From positions 935,001 through 999,000 of the forward strand of contig JAJNNQ010000016.1 in NCBI GenBank assembly GCA_027886175.1: a DNA stretch of 64,000 bases. The letters run 5' to 3'. Each line of letters starts with the position of its first letter. Position 1 is the stretch's first letter. The translations under genes and the position numbers were made by a program. The notes under the pieces are model-generated. The model was not told the origin of the DNA. It saw nothing but the letters and a program-made list of their open reading frames with translations, and ran no database searches. Of the stretch, positions 51,504-64,000 are shown piece by piece. The DNA comes from Phylloscopus collybita (taxonomy: Eukaryota; Chordata; Aves; Passeriformes; Phylloscopidae).

Positions 51504-54149
51504 GTGAGTGTCTTCTTTTATTATTTGTAGGCCTGTTTTGTTGATGTCCCTGCACTCCTTTGTGATCCTTGCTGTTCTAAAGAAACCCCTGCATGGATAT
51601 GTCTCTGCAGCTATCTGTAGTCAGTCGAGCCTTCAGAGGTGACTTCTGACCAGGGGTTACTGGCATCACTTTCACTAGAGCTCAAAAACATTTCTTCCTT
51701 TTGATTGTTTACAGCAGACTTCTATTATTTGCACAACAGCATCTTCAAAGACCCTAAGCAGCTATTGGGAGTCAATTATTCTGTGTCTAATGAATGAGCC
51801 ATCTTGCTTTGAGCAGCCTGTAACTACTTCAGGGTGAGGTGCAAGGCAGTGACAACAAAAAGAGGGAAAAGATAAACATAATGTCAGGTGTTGGTGATGT
51901 TAAAATCAGACTGCAGATGTCTGGTCTGCTCAAATATTTCTCAAACTCCTGCAGATGACTCATTAGCACTGGAGCAGTTTGAAGTTCTCTATCAGTCAAA
52001 CTTTTCTAATCATCCTTACACCAGGAAGCCTGGATAAAACAAAGCTTTGAGGAGGTGGGGAGAAGAGAGGGATTAGACTTCTCAGGCTTAAATACTTCCT
52101 AATTTCTGACTGTGCATTACAGATAAATAGTTATCCTTAGTTTTGGGAGACATGAGTCCATTTAGTGCAGTGATGGATAGTGCTGCCAGCAGTTCATTAG
52201 AAACACTTTCAGTTGTTTAGCCAGCCCTGAAGAGAAGGAACATTTTTATTGGCAGGACTAGCAGTGGTTCCTCCACTGTGGTTTTGTGAGCCATTATTTA
52301 TTTATTTAACTATTCTACACTGGTCTCTTTCCTTTCCTTTTTTTTTTTTTAATGAAAGGATAGAAAAACAGCTGTTACAAAATGGAAAGAGGTGGCTTAG
52401 ATCTTGAAACTTTAACTTAGAAGTGCTGTATAAAGTGGGCCAAGCCTCCCCAGCTTCATATTCAGCTACAACAGTTTGAGCTAGACCTGGCATAAGGATG
52501 TTGGAAGACTGCAGTACTTAAAAGCCACACTTTTTATTTTTAATGAAAAAATTTATTGAGCTATAAATTTGACTGCCTTGAGACTTGCTGTATGGGGGGA
52601 TGGGAAGAATAGCTCTTAAGGTGATGTGGGAATCCAAAGCAACTGGAGATGTATCCCATATCCAATCACTTGACAGTGCTTTCTTCTGCCAAACTGCTCT
52701 GCCAAAGCTTCTCATTAAAATCTACACGCAGTGTACTCCATATCCTGAAATGTACTTGGAATCGTGTGGATCCTTTAATATAACTGCTCACTTCTAAATG
52801 ATGACCTCTCTTAGCTGTGTAAGTTATTGTTGGAAAGTTTTTGTACTGAAATGTGGTATCAGGGACTGCACCAACTGGTAGATCCATTGTACCTCAGAAG
52901 GAAGAAGAACACTGGAGAGAATGGTAATGCTGTCAGCACATGGGGAGAAAGATGGAAAAAGCATTACGTTTGTACAGTTAACTAGCTGAGTGGGTTTCAC
53001 TCATAGCTCCTCTGTCTTAAAGTTCTCTAAAGCTGCCAAAGGCATCCAAACTTCAAAAACTCACCCTCACCGTGAGGCTCTGTTGCAAACAAGTCTCTAC
53101 TGAGGGCTCCCAGTCAATTAAACATTTTATGTACAGAAACTCCAGCATATTCTTTGTTGCCCTGCTTTCCCAGCCTATGTCTTTTATGGAAAGCACTCGT
53201 CTGTTTTCTAGTTTTGCAAAAAAATTCTCATGTTGTTAAAGTATTTACTCCTATTTTAACTGAAAAATAAGAGTAATTGAATGAGTGGTCAGTGTTGTGA
53301 AGCAATTAACTGCTTTTGGAGTTCTTATGGAGATAAATAGCTGTTGTACAGATGTTGTTCAAGGAGATGGTGAAGCAGTATTGTTTCCTAAGTTTTAGGG
53401 CAGGCTTCAGTGGGAAAAATTGGAGGTGCTCAAAACCAGCACTGATTAAATTTGAGATTTGATAGAGGTGTAGATTTAACAACCTAGGCCCTGCAGTCAG
53501 CTAATGGGGCTGGAGAGCAGGCAAGAAAAATAGCTTGGGAAATGCTGCTTTAGGAGATTCTAGATATGGAGTGAAAGAAAGTGTTAAAGCAACAAGGGGA
53601 CTCCAGAAAGTTACCTCTGGGTTTTAATAGGAAGTTGTTAGATATAATGCTAGTGAAAATACATGTTAAAAATACTGTTTCTTAGAGTAGAACTTGTGTT
53701 TACTGCTGACTCTGTAACCCTGAGAAGATCATTTCACACTCCTTAGGGAGTAGTGTGGCACTAGAATAGCTCAAGTGTGAATTATTCCAAGCAAGAAATT
53801 TAACTCCTTGAAGAAATACTGTGTATTCTGAAGCCCTCTTCCTTTAAGTTTAATATTTTCATTTTCTTTAGAAAAACTTCATTGCGAATAATTATGAGAG
53901 AGGCAGATAATGGTCTCTATTTATATCACCAAACCTGATCTGCTGTAGAGAAATACTAGTGAACTGCTAGGATTTTTGTTTTGTTATGTTTTCTTTAAGA
54001 AGTTCTAATGTTTCCATCATTCACAGCAAATCGTTTAAATTAGGCAGGAATAAAGTGCTGTCTACAGAGAAATCTCTGTTCTTTGTCCCATAAAAACCTG
54101 CTTAGGCTGAGCTGAGTTATAAACTGTTGAAAATCACCAGTTTTACTTT

Positions 54150-54151
<2 letters not shown>

Positions 54152-54188
<37 letters not shown>
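54152..54188. repeat. T37 homopolymer (poly-A on minus strand)
   Basis: Thirty-seven uninterrupted T residues stand next to a GC-richer patch (about 54240-54440) that holds several CpG sites. On the minus strand this arrangement reads as a GC-rich sequence followed by a poly-A tail, as in a retrocopy. No AATAAA precedes the tail and I found no matching target-site duplication, so the origin is open. Confidence 0.9.
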
Positions 54189-55910
54189 CCCTTGGTGTTG
54201 TCAGCAAATTTTGGCAGTGTGTGAAAATAACCAAGCACAAACAGTCTAATCTGAGGCCGGGCTCCTGCAGTTGCCAGCAGCGGAGCAGCGCTGCCAGAGG
54301 AGGGGAACAGACTGGGTGTCTGCAGGGCTCGTACCAGACAGGCCTTTTGCCACAGTCCCAAGGACCACGAGGGCCTTCCTCGGCAGTCAGCATTGAAAAG
54401 TCCCACTGGGGGCATTGCTCAAGCTGCTCTTGCAGAGCTGGAAAAGTATCCAAGAGCCCTTTTCCTGAATTATGCCTTCTCCTGCTAATTGCAATTGCTG
54501 CTATAATTCAAGGTATGCAGACTTACAGAATGTAGCTGGCGCTTCAGGGTTGAATCTTTCATCCTGCTGGCTCACAACAGAAGGATTACTGCTTGCCTGA
54601 GAATCATTTACTATCCTCCTGTTCCTTGAAAAATAATCAAGGATGTTGCAGATGAATTAATTGCTATCACAGAAAATAATTTATATTTCAAAATCAAGCT
54701 GTCAGAAACCATCTCTTGATTTCTTGTCTGACTGGACGTGAGTAGTCTTCTGAGTATTTCTCACCGTAGTTTCTGATGACATGAATTCATCCCACACAGT
54801 GCTGGGGGATGACAATTTGGATGGATGCATCCCATCACTTTGGTACAGAGTGATCAGAAATGAAGCAGGCCTGGGAAGCTTCCTGGGGCTGTTTATTGAG
54901 TGCCTTCCTTTCTTCATCTCAGAGCCTGCTGGGAGCTGCAGGAGGGCTGCTCATAAAAATGAGATGCCAACCTAGGCAGGGCTCTGCAGGGAGGCTGTTC
55001 ACCCATTACTCTGCTACAGTTTTCCTGCTTGATATGATTTCAAAATATTTGGTAGATGGAGAAGTCCACATCTTCATTTTCTGGCTCTCAGATAAGAAAA
55101 ATACAAAGGCATGCACGTGAACACTCACAACTGAGAATGAAGTCAGTGGAAGCTGGGATTTTTCACCTTCTGAAAAGTTCATCTTCCCTGCAATAAAGCA
55201 GCATTGTCTGGAGGTATGAGTATGAAGCTGAAGTTGAAAGTAATCCAAAAGAAACTGATTAATTGACACAGTTTATTTGCCAGAAAAGTAAAATCAGTTG
55301 ATCCAAAATGAGGTGTGAAGTCATTTCAAGCCCTGCAAACAGATTAACCAAACAAAAATACTTCAGGTTGTGTACACCCATGGTGAAGAGAACTGCAAAA
55401 AGGAAAGTGTCAATGTCCATCCAACAATAACTTGTGGGCTCATCCGTACTTGTCTTCTTGGAAATCAGGGAATTTCCTGCTCTTGGGGGAAGTTCTGCTT
55501 TATGCATATGGATGAGGAGCAGATGAAGAGCTGTCTGTAGTTTGAAATCCCTTTGTGTTTGCTGTCAGTGCCACAAAGCAGCAGCACATCACAGCAAGGT
55601 GTGGCTTCCCAGGCTCAGCTCTTCCTGCTGTGGCTCTGGGCTGAGGGGCTGGGGCTCCCTTGGGGTGTCTCACTCACTGTGGTGGCAGCAGTGACACCTG
55701 AACTTCTCCTGGGTTCCTTCCTGTGCACTTCAGGGAGCTGCAGCCCCACAGGGGGCACTCTGTGTCTGTGGGATTCGCTGCTGCCTGGGGCAAAGCAGAG
55801 CGAGTGCATCCCTGTCAGGCCCTTTCTCCTTCTATTGGCTTTGGAATTTTCTTCTTAAATTGTCTTTTTTCAGGGCACACGGTGAAAATTAACCTGCTTA
55901 CCATTGTCTT

Positions 55911-55942
55911 GTCCTTTTCAAGTCTGTTTGGTCCTTTTCAAG
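55911..55942. repeat. 12-base direct repeat, period 20
   Basis: gtccttttcaag occurs at 55911-55922 and again at 55931-55942, separated by tctgtttg. It is a minor local duplication. Confidence 0.85.
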
Positions 55943-56976
55943 GATAAAATATTTAATCATATATGTTTATTTTAATTCTGTAGTGTCACCCCATTAAATT
56001 GCAACTAGTTGAAATGAAATGAAAAATGAAAAATAATCCATTTCTGATCAGCCTGCCATGCTGTTTGCAGTGCAGCTCACACTAGCTGGCCTGAACCATG
56101 GAAGCCAGCAGAAGAGTTTAACCCATTTTTGGGCAGCAGTACTAAACTGGTCAATCAAATGTTTCACCTCAGTGAATCTTGAATCTGGGAGTGTCACAGA
56201 GTGAGAAAGCTGCAAAGCAAAGACATGAACCTTTAGCAAAGCCTATCGAGACAAAATGCTCCATATGAGTGCACACAAAATTAGATTGTTGTGGTCTACA
56301 CTGTTTCTTTAAGTATTGGGAAGTTATATTTACCTTTTCTGACTGGTTTGTTGTTACTTTTCACCTGCCTTGAAAATCTTTTCCCTCTGCAGCTTTTCAG
56401 GTACTAAAACCTTGGCACAATATGTCACAGTCCTGTTCTGCCTTGTGATAAAACCTCTGTATCTCAGTTTATCTTGAATTCTATGGTTCCTGAGAACAAT
56501 CTTGCAGACAGAAGGTACTGTACTATCCTAATGAGCCATGACAGCCTGGAAGCAAAACCAACTGCTGAAAACTACACCAGGTGGTGTTAAAGCATTTTGC
56601 TCCACTCAGTAATTTCTAAGAGTATTGATGTTGTAGGGAGGAGTTGAGGGAAAGAGGTCCAGTCATGAACTTCTGGAGAATTTGGCTACTTGTTTTTTTT
56701 TGAATTTGCTCTTCTTCCCATGCCTTTCCATGGGAGATTCTTTTTCTGAATATGTTTTTTCAGGAACTGGGTTTAGTGTAAGTGATCCCTTCAATGTCAT
56801 CGTTTTCTAGATGGTGAAAGAAAACTCAACCACTTTCAAATGAGAATGTGAAAAATTTAGCATATAGCCTCGATGTTAAAAATGTAGAGGCTTTGTCATG
56901 CTTTCATTTTCTATTAAGAGATTGCAACATTCTTAGAGAAATTGCTCTGAAAGATCTCATCAGCAGAGATCTTGGC

Positions 56977-57021
56977 ATATATATAGAGATATATAGATGT
57001 ATATAGATATATATGTATACA
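56977..57021. repeat. Imperfect (AT)n/(ATAG)n simple repeat
   Basis: A mixed run of at, atag and atgt units lies inside unique intron. It is a degenerate microsatellite. Confidence 0.8.
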
Positions 57022-60000
57022 CAGAGTACTAAAATGTATGATTTTTTTTAGGCTTACAAAATCCTGACCCTAGAGAATGAATACCTTTCTTGTCTTTTCT
57101 CAGTTTTGCTAGTCATTATTGTAAACTGTCTTAGGGAACAGGTGCAGCACAAGAAAATTTCGTGTTCTTTACTGCCCAGAGGGCATTGCTTTGGTAAAAG
57201 TTTGGTTTTGTCATAAGCTGTATGCAGATCATGTTATCTGAAAGAAAAATAGTTATTTCTTTGTAGATAACTGAGTGTTAAATTGGTAGAGGAGTAAGGA
57301 GGGTGATGGTTTTATGTTGACCAATATACAGAACAGATTGCTTGTAAGATAGCTCTAAGGGCACAATATACTGCTTTCTGCTAACTAATTCTGTGTGCCT
57401 TTATTTTGTATAATTAAATGCACTCAGAAGTTCTGTCAGAAGTAAAAGTTTATCTGTTCAAGGGAATCTATGTGCTTTTCCCTTGGAAATTTTCCCTCCA
57501 CGTCAGTTCTAGAGCAACACTTGACCAAAGTACATTTCCAAGTTTTCTGCATGCAAAGACATGGTTTGTGTGTGATTCTACACACGAGAAACATAAATAT
57601 GACTGTGATTTTTGTTTTAAAATATGCAGGAGTGTTTTGGCTCAGGGTTGATAGCAAAAGTAGATTTCCTATGCTGGCTGTTTCAGCTGCATCAGTGATT
57701 CCTGTCGCCATCCCTAATCCAGCTATAAGATTCTGGGCCTTCCAGGGGTGTTACTGAGCTAAACCAAATCAGGCACTTTTTACTTTCTGTTAAAGTCCAA
57801 AGAGCCACGAGTTCCTTAGGGTGCTTTTTCCTCTTTTATAAATGTGAACTGTAAATAGCAAAGCACATAAATCAACTCTGTGAGCACTACATATTTCATT
57901 AAATCCAGTCAAGCTGCGGGTTAATAGAAGTTCCAAGTGCAAATGTTATGGTGTCTCATTGCATCCATTGTAGATTCAATGTGGTGTGAACAATAGTAGC
58001 TTTGAGCAATTGTAAATCCCATCCCGACATCATCACCACACTTGAAAACACAAGGAGGGAGCTCTGCAAGGGTGGGTGTGCTCACACTGTGCACGTGCAA
58101 GTGGCTCTTTTATGGGCTTTAAAACAACAGTGGGGCTTTGCAGGGTGTAGGTAAGGCAAAGGCAAACTGCAGCCTGTTTTCTGGAGGGGAACAGAAATGG
58201 CTTTTTTGGGGGGAAAAAAAAAAAGTGAGGTCAATTTGCTTTAATTACAGAAATAACCTCTGAAGCAAGTAATTGCTTCTCTGCAGTCCTGCAGGACAAG
58301 TGGGAGTTGAGTAAGAAAAATTGGAGAACTGAGTCAAGTTGTTGGCAGTACACACAGCCTTTGTCTTTACACTGTATGGGAATATCCATGGTGTGTTTTA
58401 TGTTTTCTTCCCTTCCCAAACAATACTTTTGATTTGATTTTGATTTTAGGCAAAATAAGGATCACCTGCAGCTCTGTGGAATTTCTGAGAAAGCTCCACA
58501 GCAGTAGGATTCAGGAGATGCTGGTTTGGGTTTGTCTGGTGATACCTTGTGTGCACTGAGGTGATTCCATATAACTACAGTCAAAACCATGAAATTTGAC
58601 CAGAACTGTTCATTTAGAAATCCTAGAAGATGACACTAAGCACTATGAAAGTGCCTTTCTTTGGGGTATGAAGCTGTCACTGCCATTAAGTCAGTTCTCC
58701 CCAGTTCAGTAGTTTTATCCTGCAGGTTGCAGATAGAGAGAACTAGGAGCTCCTGGACTAGTGCATAGAGGAACACAGGGAATTCTGAAAAATCATTTGA
58801 CACAGTGTTATATTTGGTGTTGCCTAAACCCCTTTTTCAGGCCTGCCTCAAGCACTAAATAGATATGGCTGTAGCTTTCTCTAGGCCTAGAGCTCTTTTT
58901 TAGTCTGCTGGCATTCTTCAGCTTTAAGATTCATGTTGAGGTGAGAGCTACAGGATCACACTAGGTTATTTCCACTGTGTAATCTAGGAATCAAGCTTTG
59001 CATATGGGGTTAAACTAAGTTATATGGTTTGTGTTTGCTGTACGATCAGCTAGTTTGATCATGTAGTTTAATTTCATGAATAAAGATTTTAGTCCACTCA
59101 GACTGTTGTGCAAGCTGCTTTGAGCAGCGAGGCATTTCATCAGAAAGGGATTGGAGTAAATGGTCAAAGATATATACAAATGATTAGAAAACAGTTAAGT
59201 GTTGAATAGCAGAGAAATGAACTTGTTGAGACTAAATCATGACAAACCAACCAGGTGTCCCCATATGCCACATCATAGTTTTGGTAATGTAGCAGTTTTG
59301 ATCTCAGGAGGGTTTGTGTCATCATCTCAGGGAGATGTCATCACAGCAGGGATTGTATTCCTTATTAAACACTCTGAGATGAGTAAGGAGGCAGCTGGAG
59401 AAGAATAAACAGTGGTTTACTGGTGAAATGGAAACCTGTGTTTCATGATGTCCTTAGGGGTCTCTCTGAAGGCAGCTGCTGCTCAGATTGTCCATGATGG
59501 AGTGGCTGACAAGCCAAAGCCAAGGGGAGTTCATTGCCAAAATGCCGTCGTGGCTCTTCAGGTGATGTGGGGAGCAAGATGGGAATTCAAACCCATCTCA
59601 GTAAAGTGAAGAGGGGTTCCAGGCAGGTTTTTACATCAGCATGTCACAAATAGCTTAAATGCAGCTGAATGTGCTTTGAGGGTGCTTTAGGTGAGCTTGA
59701 GGATGGAGGCTGTTACCTTGCAGGTCTTGTGATTCTTCAGCACAAGGCACATACTTGCCTTCCTGAGTGTCTGTAAGAAGGACAAATGTGTCCTGTGAAG
59801 TGTATTATGTGCTGGAGCTTGTTCCTCATGTGAAGTGGGCTCAGTTCTATCTGTTAGTACTATCTTTGGCTTGCAGATTCAGTTTCTAAAGAGAAACTTT
59901 GCTTTTGTAGGTAATTCATGTTGAGTATTCTCCATGCAAATGAAATTTCTTTTTTATTGGAAGGAATACAAATAATTCCATTTATTGGTTCAAGGTAGCT

Positions 60001-60284
60001 GCAAAACTTTTGCTGCCTTTCAAGCCCTCATTAGGCAGGAAATCTGAAAGGGTTAGGACTTGCTAGGTTACAAAGAGTGCCAGGGATATCTTCTTATATT
60101 TGGAAAAGCCTTTATCTCATCTCGCCACACTTTCATCAAAAATATTAATAATGCAACTATAAATGATAGTATTTTTCAGTTTCCTTCTTTTCACGGAAGG
60201 ATTTTATGTTTCAAAATCACCTTTTTAAATAAAATCAGAGAAATGCCATTGCTGTTCCTCAAAGAAGTGAACTGAAAAGCAAAA

Positions 60285-60348
60285 CATGAAGTGACTTGTT
60301 CACCCATGGCCACAGAACTTCAGTGATACCAGGAATTCAAACCTGGAG
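60285..60348 (+). mobile_element. Probable MIR-type SINE core remnant
   Basis: The order of words gaagtgacttgttcaccca, ggccacagaacttcagtgat and ggaattcaaacctgg resembles the MIR core: aagtgacttgcccaaggtca, then cacagctagtaagtggcag, then gggattcaaacccagg. Only this central-to-3' part is recognisable, and it is clearly divergent. MIR-related SINEs are ancient and survive as sparse fossils in birds. It could be another tRNA-derived SINE, or chance. Confidence 0.45.
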
Positions 60349-63300
60349 ATACTGGGTTTGTAGATTTTGATGTCTTACAAGTTTGAGACACTTTTTCCTG
60401 GGCAATGTACATGTAAGACACTTAATTCTTCATGTATTTCCCTTTTTTGGCATGTTCTCATATAGATCCTTTCTACAGCGCCATTTTCTGGTTTATGTGT
60501 CTGTACCTAAGGTTGAGTGTGCATTTCTTGCCACTTCAGTGCTGTAATTGGAGGGAAGCAATCTGTTCTGTTTTGCTGAGCTGATCTTTGGATTTATCTC
60601 GCTTACTAGAGTCTCTTTGTTAGTGAGGGCTCTGGTTTTGAGTTGAAAAACTAGATTAATTTAGCCAGGAGATGTTAATTTAGAAGAAAAACAGGTACTT
60701 TTTTGCCTTGCCTTTAAAAATATGAAGCTGGCTTTGGGCTGCATAGGTTTTGTGACAAATGAGGCAAGAAATAAATTGGCAAACCCTCTCTTGTCCAAAG
60801 TACAGTGGTACAGTGTGCTCTCTAATTCTCCGTCCCAAAGATCTCAGCAAAGGCCACAAATTAAACAAAGTCAAAGTGAATCCACTCTGCAATCAAGACA
60901 CAATTATTAAGGCTTTCATTTACTACAAAGAAGCAGTTGTGAATGAGGCACTGGAGCAAGTTCTTTTGTGCAGGAAGGGAAAATCAACAGCCAGGTGTGG
61001 AACAGAAGAATGAAACCCTGCAGGTGGGGCTGTCTTTGGAGCCAAAGGAAACCAGCACTTCTGCAGAAAGCAAGTAAACTGCTGGAGAGTGGAAAAGGGG
61101 TTTGGTGCTGAGCTGCAGAGGGTGTCTGGGTGGCACTTGGCCCAAAGAGAAGAAGTCTGTGGACTACAGAGCAGTGATCTGGGCTCATCCCAGGGAGGCT
61201 TCCCTGCAGGAAGGGAAGCCAGCTGTGCAGCTTCTGCCTCCTCTGCAGCACAGAGAGTGGGAGTAGCACTCCCTGTGAGGGGGAACCGTGTCTCAGGGGT
61301 GCCTGCACACACCACAGCTGACAAGAGCTCTCTTTCTACATCTTGTGCCCTTGTTTTGGGGAGACAGGGTGCTCCACATTACTTCATGATGTGCATGGAT
61401 ACATCCTCATTGTCTGTATTTATATTCAGACACTGAATTTCCTCTTCTGTTTGATGGGCAAATACCATCTCAGTGCAGCTTAAATGCAGCTAAGTGTAAG
61501 AACTTCATCTTTAGTTGCCTCTGCCTGAAACAGAACTTGCAGGCTTTTAGTGAGAATAGTTTTAGAGGGACAGAAATGGCTTTGGGCAGCTCTATGCTTT
61601 GCATCTCAGTGCTACAAATAGCATAAAAGCTTTATTCCCACACATGGGAGATGCATTGTCTTTTAATAGATCTCTATTCTACTTTTATTTTCTTTTTACA
61701 AACTCTCACAGTACCAATGTGGTATTCATGTGACAGTAGTGTAGTAAGTTATGTCTAATGCATTTTAGAGTACACCTGCCTTAGTCCAGCTGTGGTTACA
61801 CATTTTCATGGTGCAGACACTCCCATGGCTGCAGTGTGCATGCATCACTTGTGTTTTGTTTGACTTGCCTAGTGTATGGGTCATTTTTACTTTATAAATG
61901 AGTATAGTTAATCTTCTGTAGACTCTGATAAGCTCTGTAAGTTTCTTAGCAGATTAATGATTTAATGAAAATCTAATGTATTTTCAAGGTGGGAATACTT
62001 TTTAAGAGCTGTCAAGTTGTATGTAGCCTGTTGCATGGAGTAAAACCCTCAGCTCTTCAGAGTTGCTTTACCCCCTGTTCCCACTGCCAAGTCAGTTTGG
62101 AAGCAATTGCACATAAATCAGCAGACCATCATCATGAAATGCCTGCTTGGTAAAGATGGAAAATTTAACTCCTCATGACCAACAGTCCCAGATTTTCAGT
62201 TAAACTTTCATTCCCAATCTGTATAGGATACAACTGGTCTGGAACGTGCATAGTAAAGGACAAAATCTACCTTTCAGGTGCTCTATTCCCAGTGGAAATC
62301 CTACAAGTCTTAGAAAAAAAATCTTTTAAATATATTAACTGTAGGAATGCCCAGAAAAAAAGCTCTCATTCCTCTTTGGAATTCTTGCACTGCCCATTTT
62401 TCTGGTTTATGTCTGAGCTGTGTGTTTTGATTTGAGGCAAGAGTTAGGATAGCCTGTGGAAGTATTTCATTACCTGACTTCCCAGCACTTCAGCTGAGGT
62501 TGGTGACAGTCTGCTGGGGCTTGGAAATGCACACCTACACCTGCCATGAACAAGAGGAGTTTGCTGATCAGAATGGGTTACAATAACTTGTCTCCACATT
62601 CAAGCAATAGAATATTTTTTTTTAATTGTGTAGCCTTCTATAATTTCAGTTTATGCTATGGCCCTCAGTTCTTATTATGATACTTGACAAGATACAGCAC
62701 TTTGCAGCTGGGAATGTTAAAGCAGTTGCAAAGTCAACGTTAACTCCTGAAATAAGCCTTTGGAAAAAAAAAATAGTGTTTATCTTATTTAGGAATAGGG
62801 GAAACTCAACACAGCAAAAATCAAATGGCATGAAGGAATTGTCTAAGTTGTTTGTAGTAGAGTGACTTTCAGACCACACTCAAGTAATTTAACTGTATCT
62901 TGCACTCCCAAAATAAGATTTTGTTTGCTGTTGCTAATTAACAAAGGGCTGTTATTCAAGTGTTGTTTAAAGGGCAGTATTAAAATTAATTTTCTTGTTC
63001 ATGATAGAGAATTGTTTTGAGTAGGACAGAGACCTGGAGATACACAGGTTTTTTTCTTTTCTGTTTCTCAAGTCCTTTCCTTTGGTTGGTCTTCAGAGCT
63101 TTGTTCTCTGCTGACCAGTGGTCTCTGATGTGCATTGGACTCCAGTAAATGTCCTTGAAGGCTTGCACCGTTCTGCACCCAGGATGAATGTTGGGTAAAA
63201 GGGAGTTTCTGGTTCTGCCCTGCTGTGTGAATGAAGCTGTGCTCTGCACTCTGCAGGCCAAGATTCAAAATACGTTTTTGGGAACATGAGGAGCTGTGGC

Positions 63301-64000
63301 CTGACTGCAGGGCAGGCTGAGCTACAGACCCATCTGCTCCTGCTCCCCTCTCCCAGGTCCTCCTTTGCGCTGTGTCTGCAACTCACACAACTGCACTGCG
63401 CTAATTTAGGACACTAACACAGCAATAAAATATCCACATTTTTCTGAAGTTAGTTTTCTGCTGGCTGAGTGCACTGAAATGGCAATCCATAACTCTCAGA
63501 CGACACAAGGCAAGGTTTGAGACTCGGGTCTCATGTCGTGGGAAGGAGGTGACTGACAGCAAACTGCAAGAGTGACCTGAACTGCAGCTTCAGTTGCAAA
63601 ACCAAAAGCCAGCCCTTGCCCTCTGCTCTTCTGGGTAACGTGCTGAGATCTCCGTGTGTAATAAACTTGCCCTGCTTTATAACCCATCCCTTTTCAGCTT
63701 TCCCTCTTGATAGAAGCTTTGTCCTGCCCCTGACCTGAGAGGCCTCCTGCCCTTGGCCAGCTGCCTCCCTTAGCAGCAGAGTGCCCAAGGGTGGTGTTCC
63801 CCTCCCTGGGCAGGGTCTGAGCTGCAGCAGCTCCCTGCCACCCTGCATCTGCCACTCCTTCCTCCTTCTGAGTTGGGTGGGTTGATTAGACTGATTGAAG
63901 GAAGTGTCTGGATTGAGAGGGTTAAAGAGCATCCATCTGTTCTGGATTTACTGCTGCTTCAGTGGAGGCAGGAGGGCCAGGAATTAGTGAGTGGCTTAGT

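Larger units (their letters stand above)
51504..64000 (+). other. ERC1: ERC1 intron, 5' part (downstream exon outside window)
   Basis: This intron begins gtgagt with phase 2 and runs to the end of the window, so it is at least 12.5 kb long. It contains a T37 run next to a GC-rich patch at 54.15-54.45 kb, a short direct repeat at 55.9 kb, an AT/ATAG simple repeat at 57 kb and a probable MIR-type remnant at 60.3 kb. The last 3 kb has some GC-richer patches (about 61000-61330 and 63700-63860) without a recognisable gene. Confidence 0.85.

Noticed and set aside
54040..54453. Minus-strand 137-codon frame ending in poly-Lys
   Set aside because: The Lys run is the T37 homopolymer read in reverse; the remainder overlaps an equally open + strand frame, a composition effect of the GC-rich patch.
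59651..61494. Word gcttaaatgcagct occurring at about 59652 and 61479
   Set aside because: Flanks do not align beyond a few bases; probably coincidence.
1..64000. tRNA, rRNA, CRISPR, phage, operon or endogenous retroviral features
   Set aside because: No cloverleaf with a standard T-arm motif, no regularly spaced direct repeats, no gag/pol-like frame or paired long terminal repeats were seen; the context is an animal gene intron.

Overview
This window looks like a piece of a bird nuclear genome lying entirely inside one gene, ERC1 (ELKS/RAB6IP2/CAST2, a presynaptic active-zone and cell-cortex scaffold), read on the + strand. The evidence for ERC1 is three short open segments with proper splice junctions. 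Joined in order (45 + 44 + 53 complete codons) they give a continuous charged coiled-coil protein that I recognise as the central part of ERC1 and distinguish from its paralog ERC2. The evidence for a bird is three degraded CR1 LINE 3' ends of avian type, together with the absence of any recognisable mammalian Alu, B1/B2 or L1 sequence. The species cannot be fixed from what I can see.

Layout: 1-20326 is the 3' part of an intron. 20327-20462 is exon A. 20463-38228 is an intron of 17,766 bases. 38229-38360 is exon B, 132 bases and phase 0 at both ends. 38361-51342 is an intron of 12,982 bases. 51343-51503 is exon C. 51504-64000 is the 5' part of the next intron. Coding sequence is therefore 429 bases, under 1% of the window. 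I found no other ERC1 exon. The upstream exon ending in the split Arg codon and the downstream exon completing the split Lys codon both lie outside.

The introns hold three CR1 fragments (16.3 kb +, 24.2 kb +, 42.4 kb -), one probable ancient MIR-type SINE scrap (60.3 kb), a (TCC)n tract at 45.4 kb, A/T homopolymers (46.85 and 54.15 kb), AT-rich simple repeats and some small inverted or tandem repeats. I see no tRNA or rRNA gene, no CRISPR array, no retroviral gene and no second protein-coding gene. Long stretches of unique intron carry nothing I can assign.

The most informative biology is in the splicing layout. Exon B can be skipped without breaking the reading frame, and the donors before and after it are sub-optimal. 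It encodes exactly 44 residues, which is not a multiple of seven but equals four 11-residue hendecads. Including or skipping it would thus change the coiled-coil register in a defined way. I found no convincing sign of an undescribed system; the findings below are graded accordingly.
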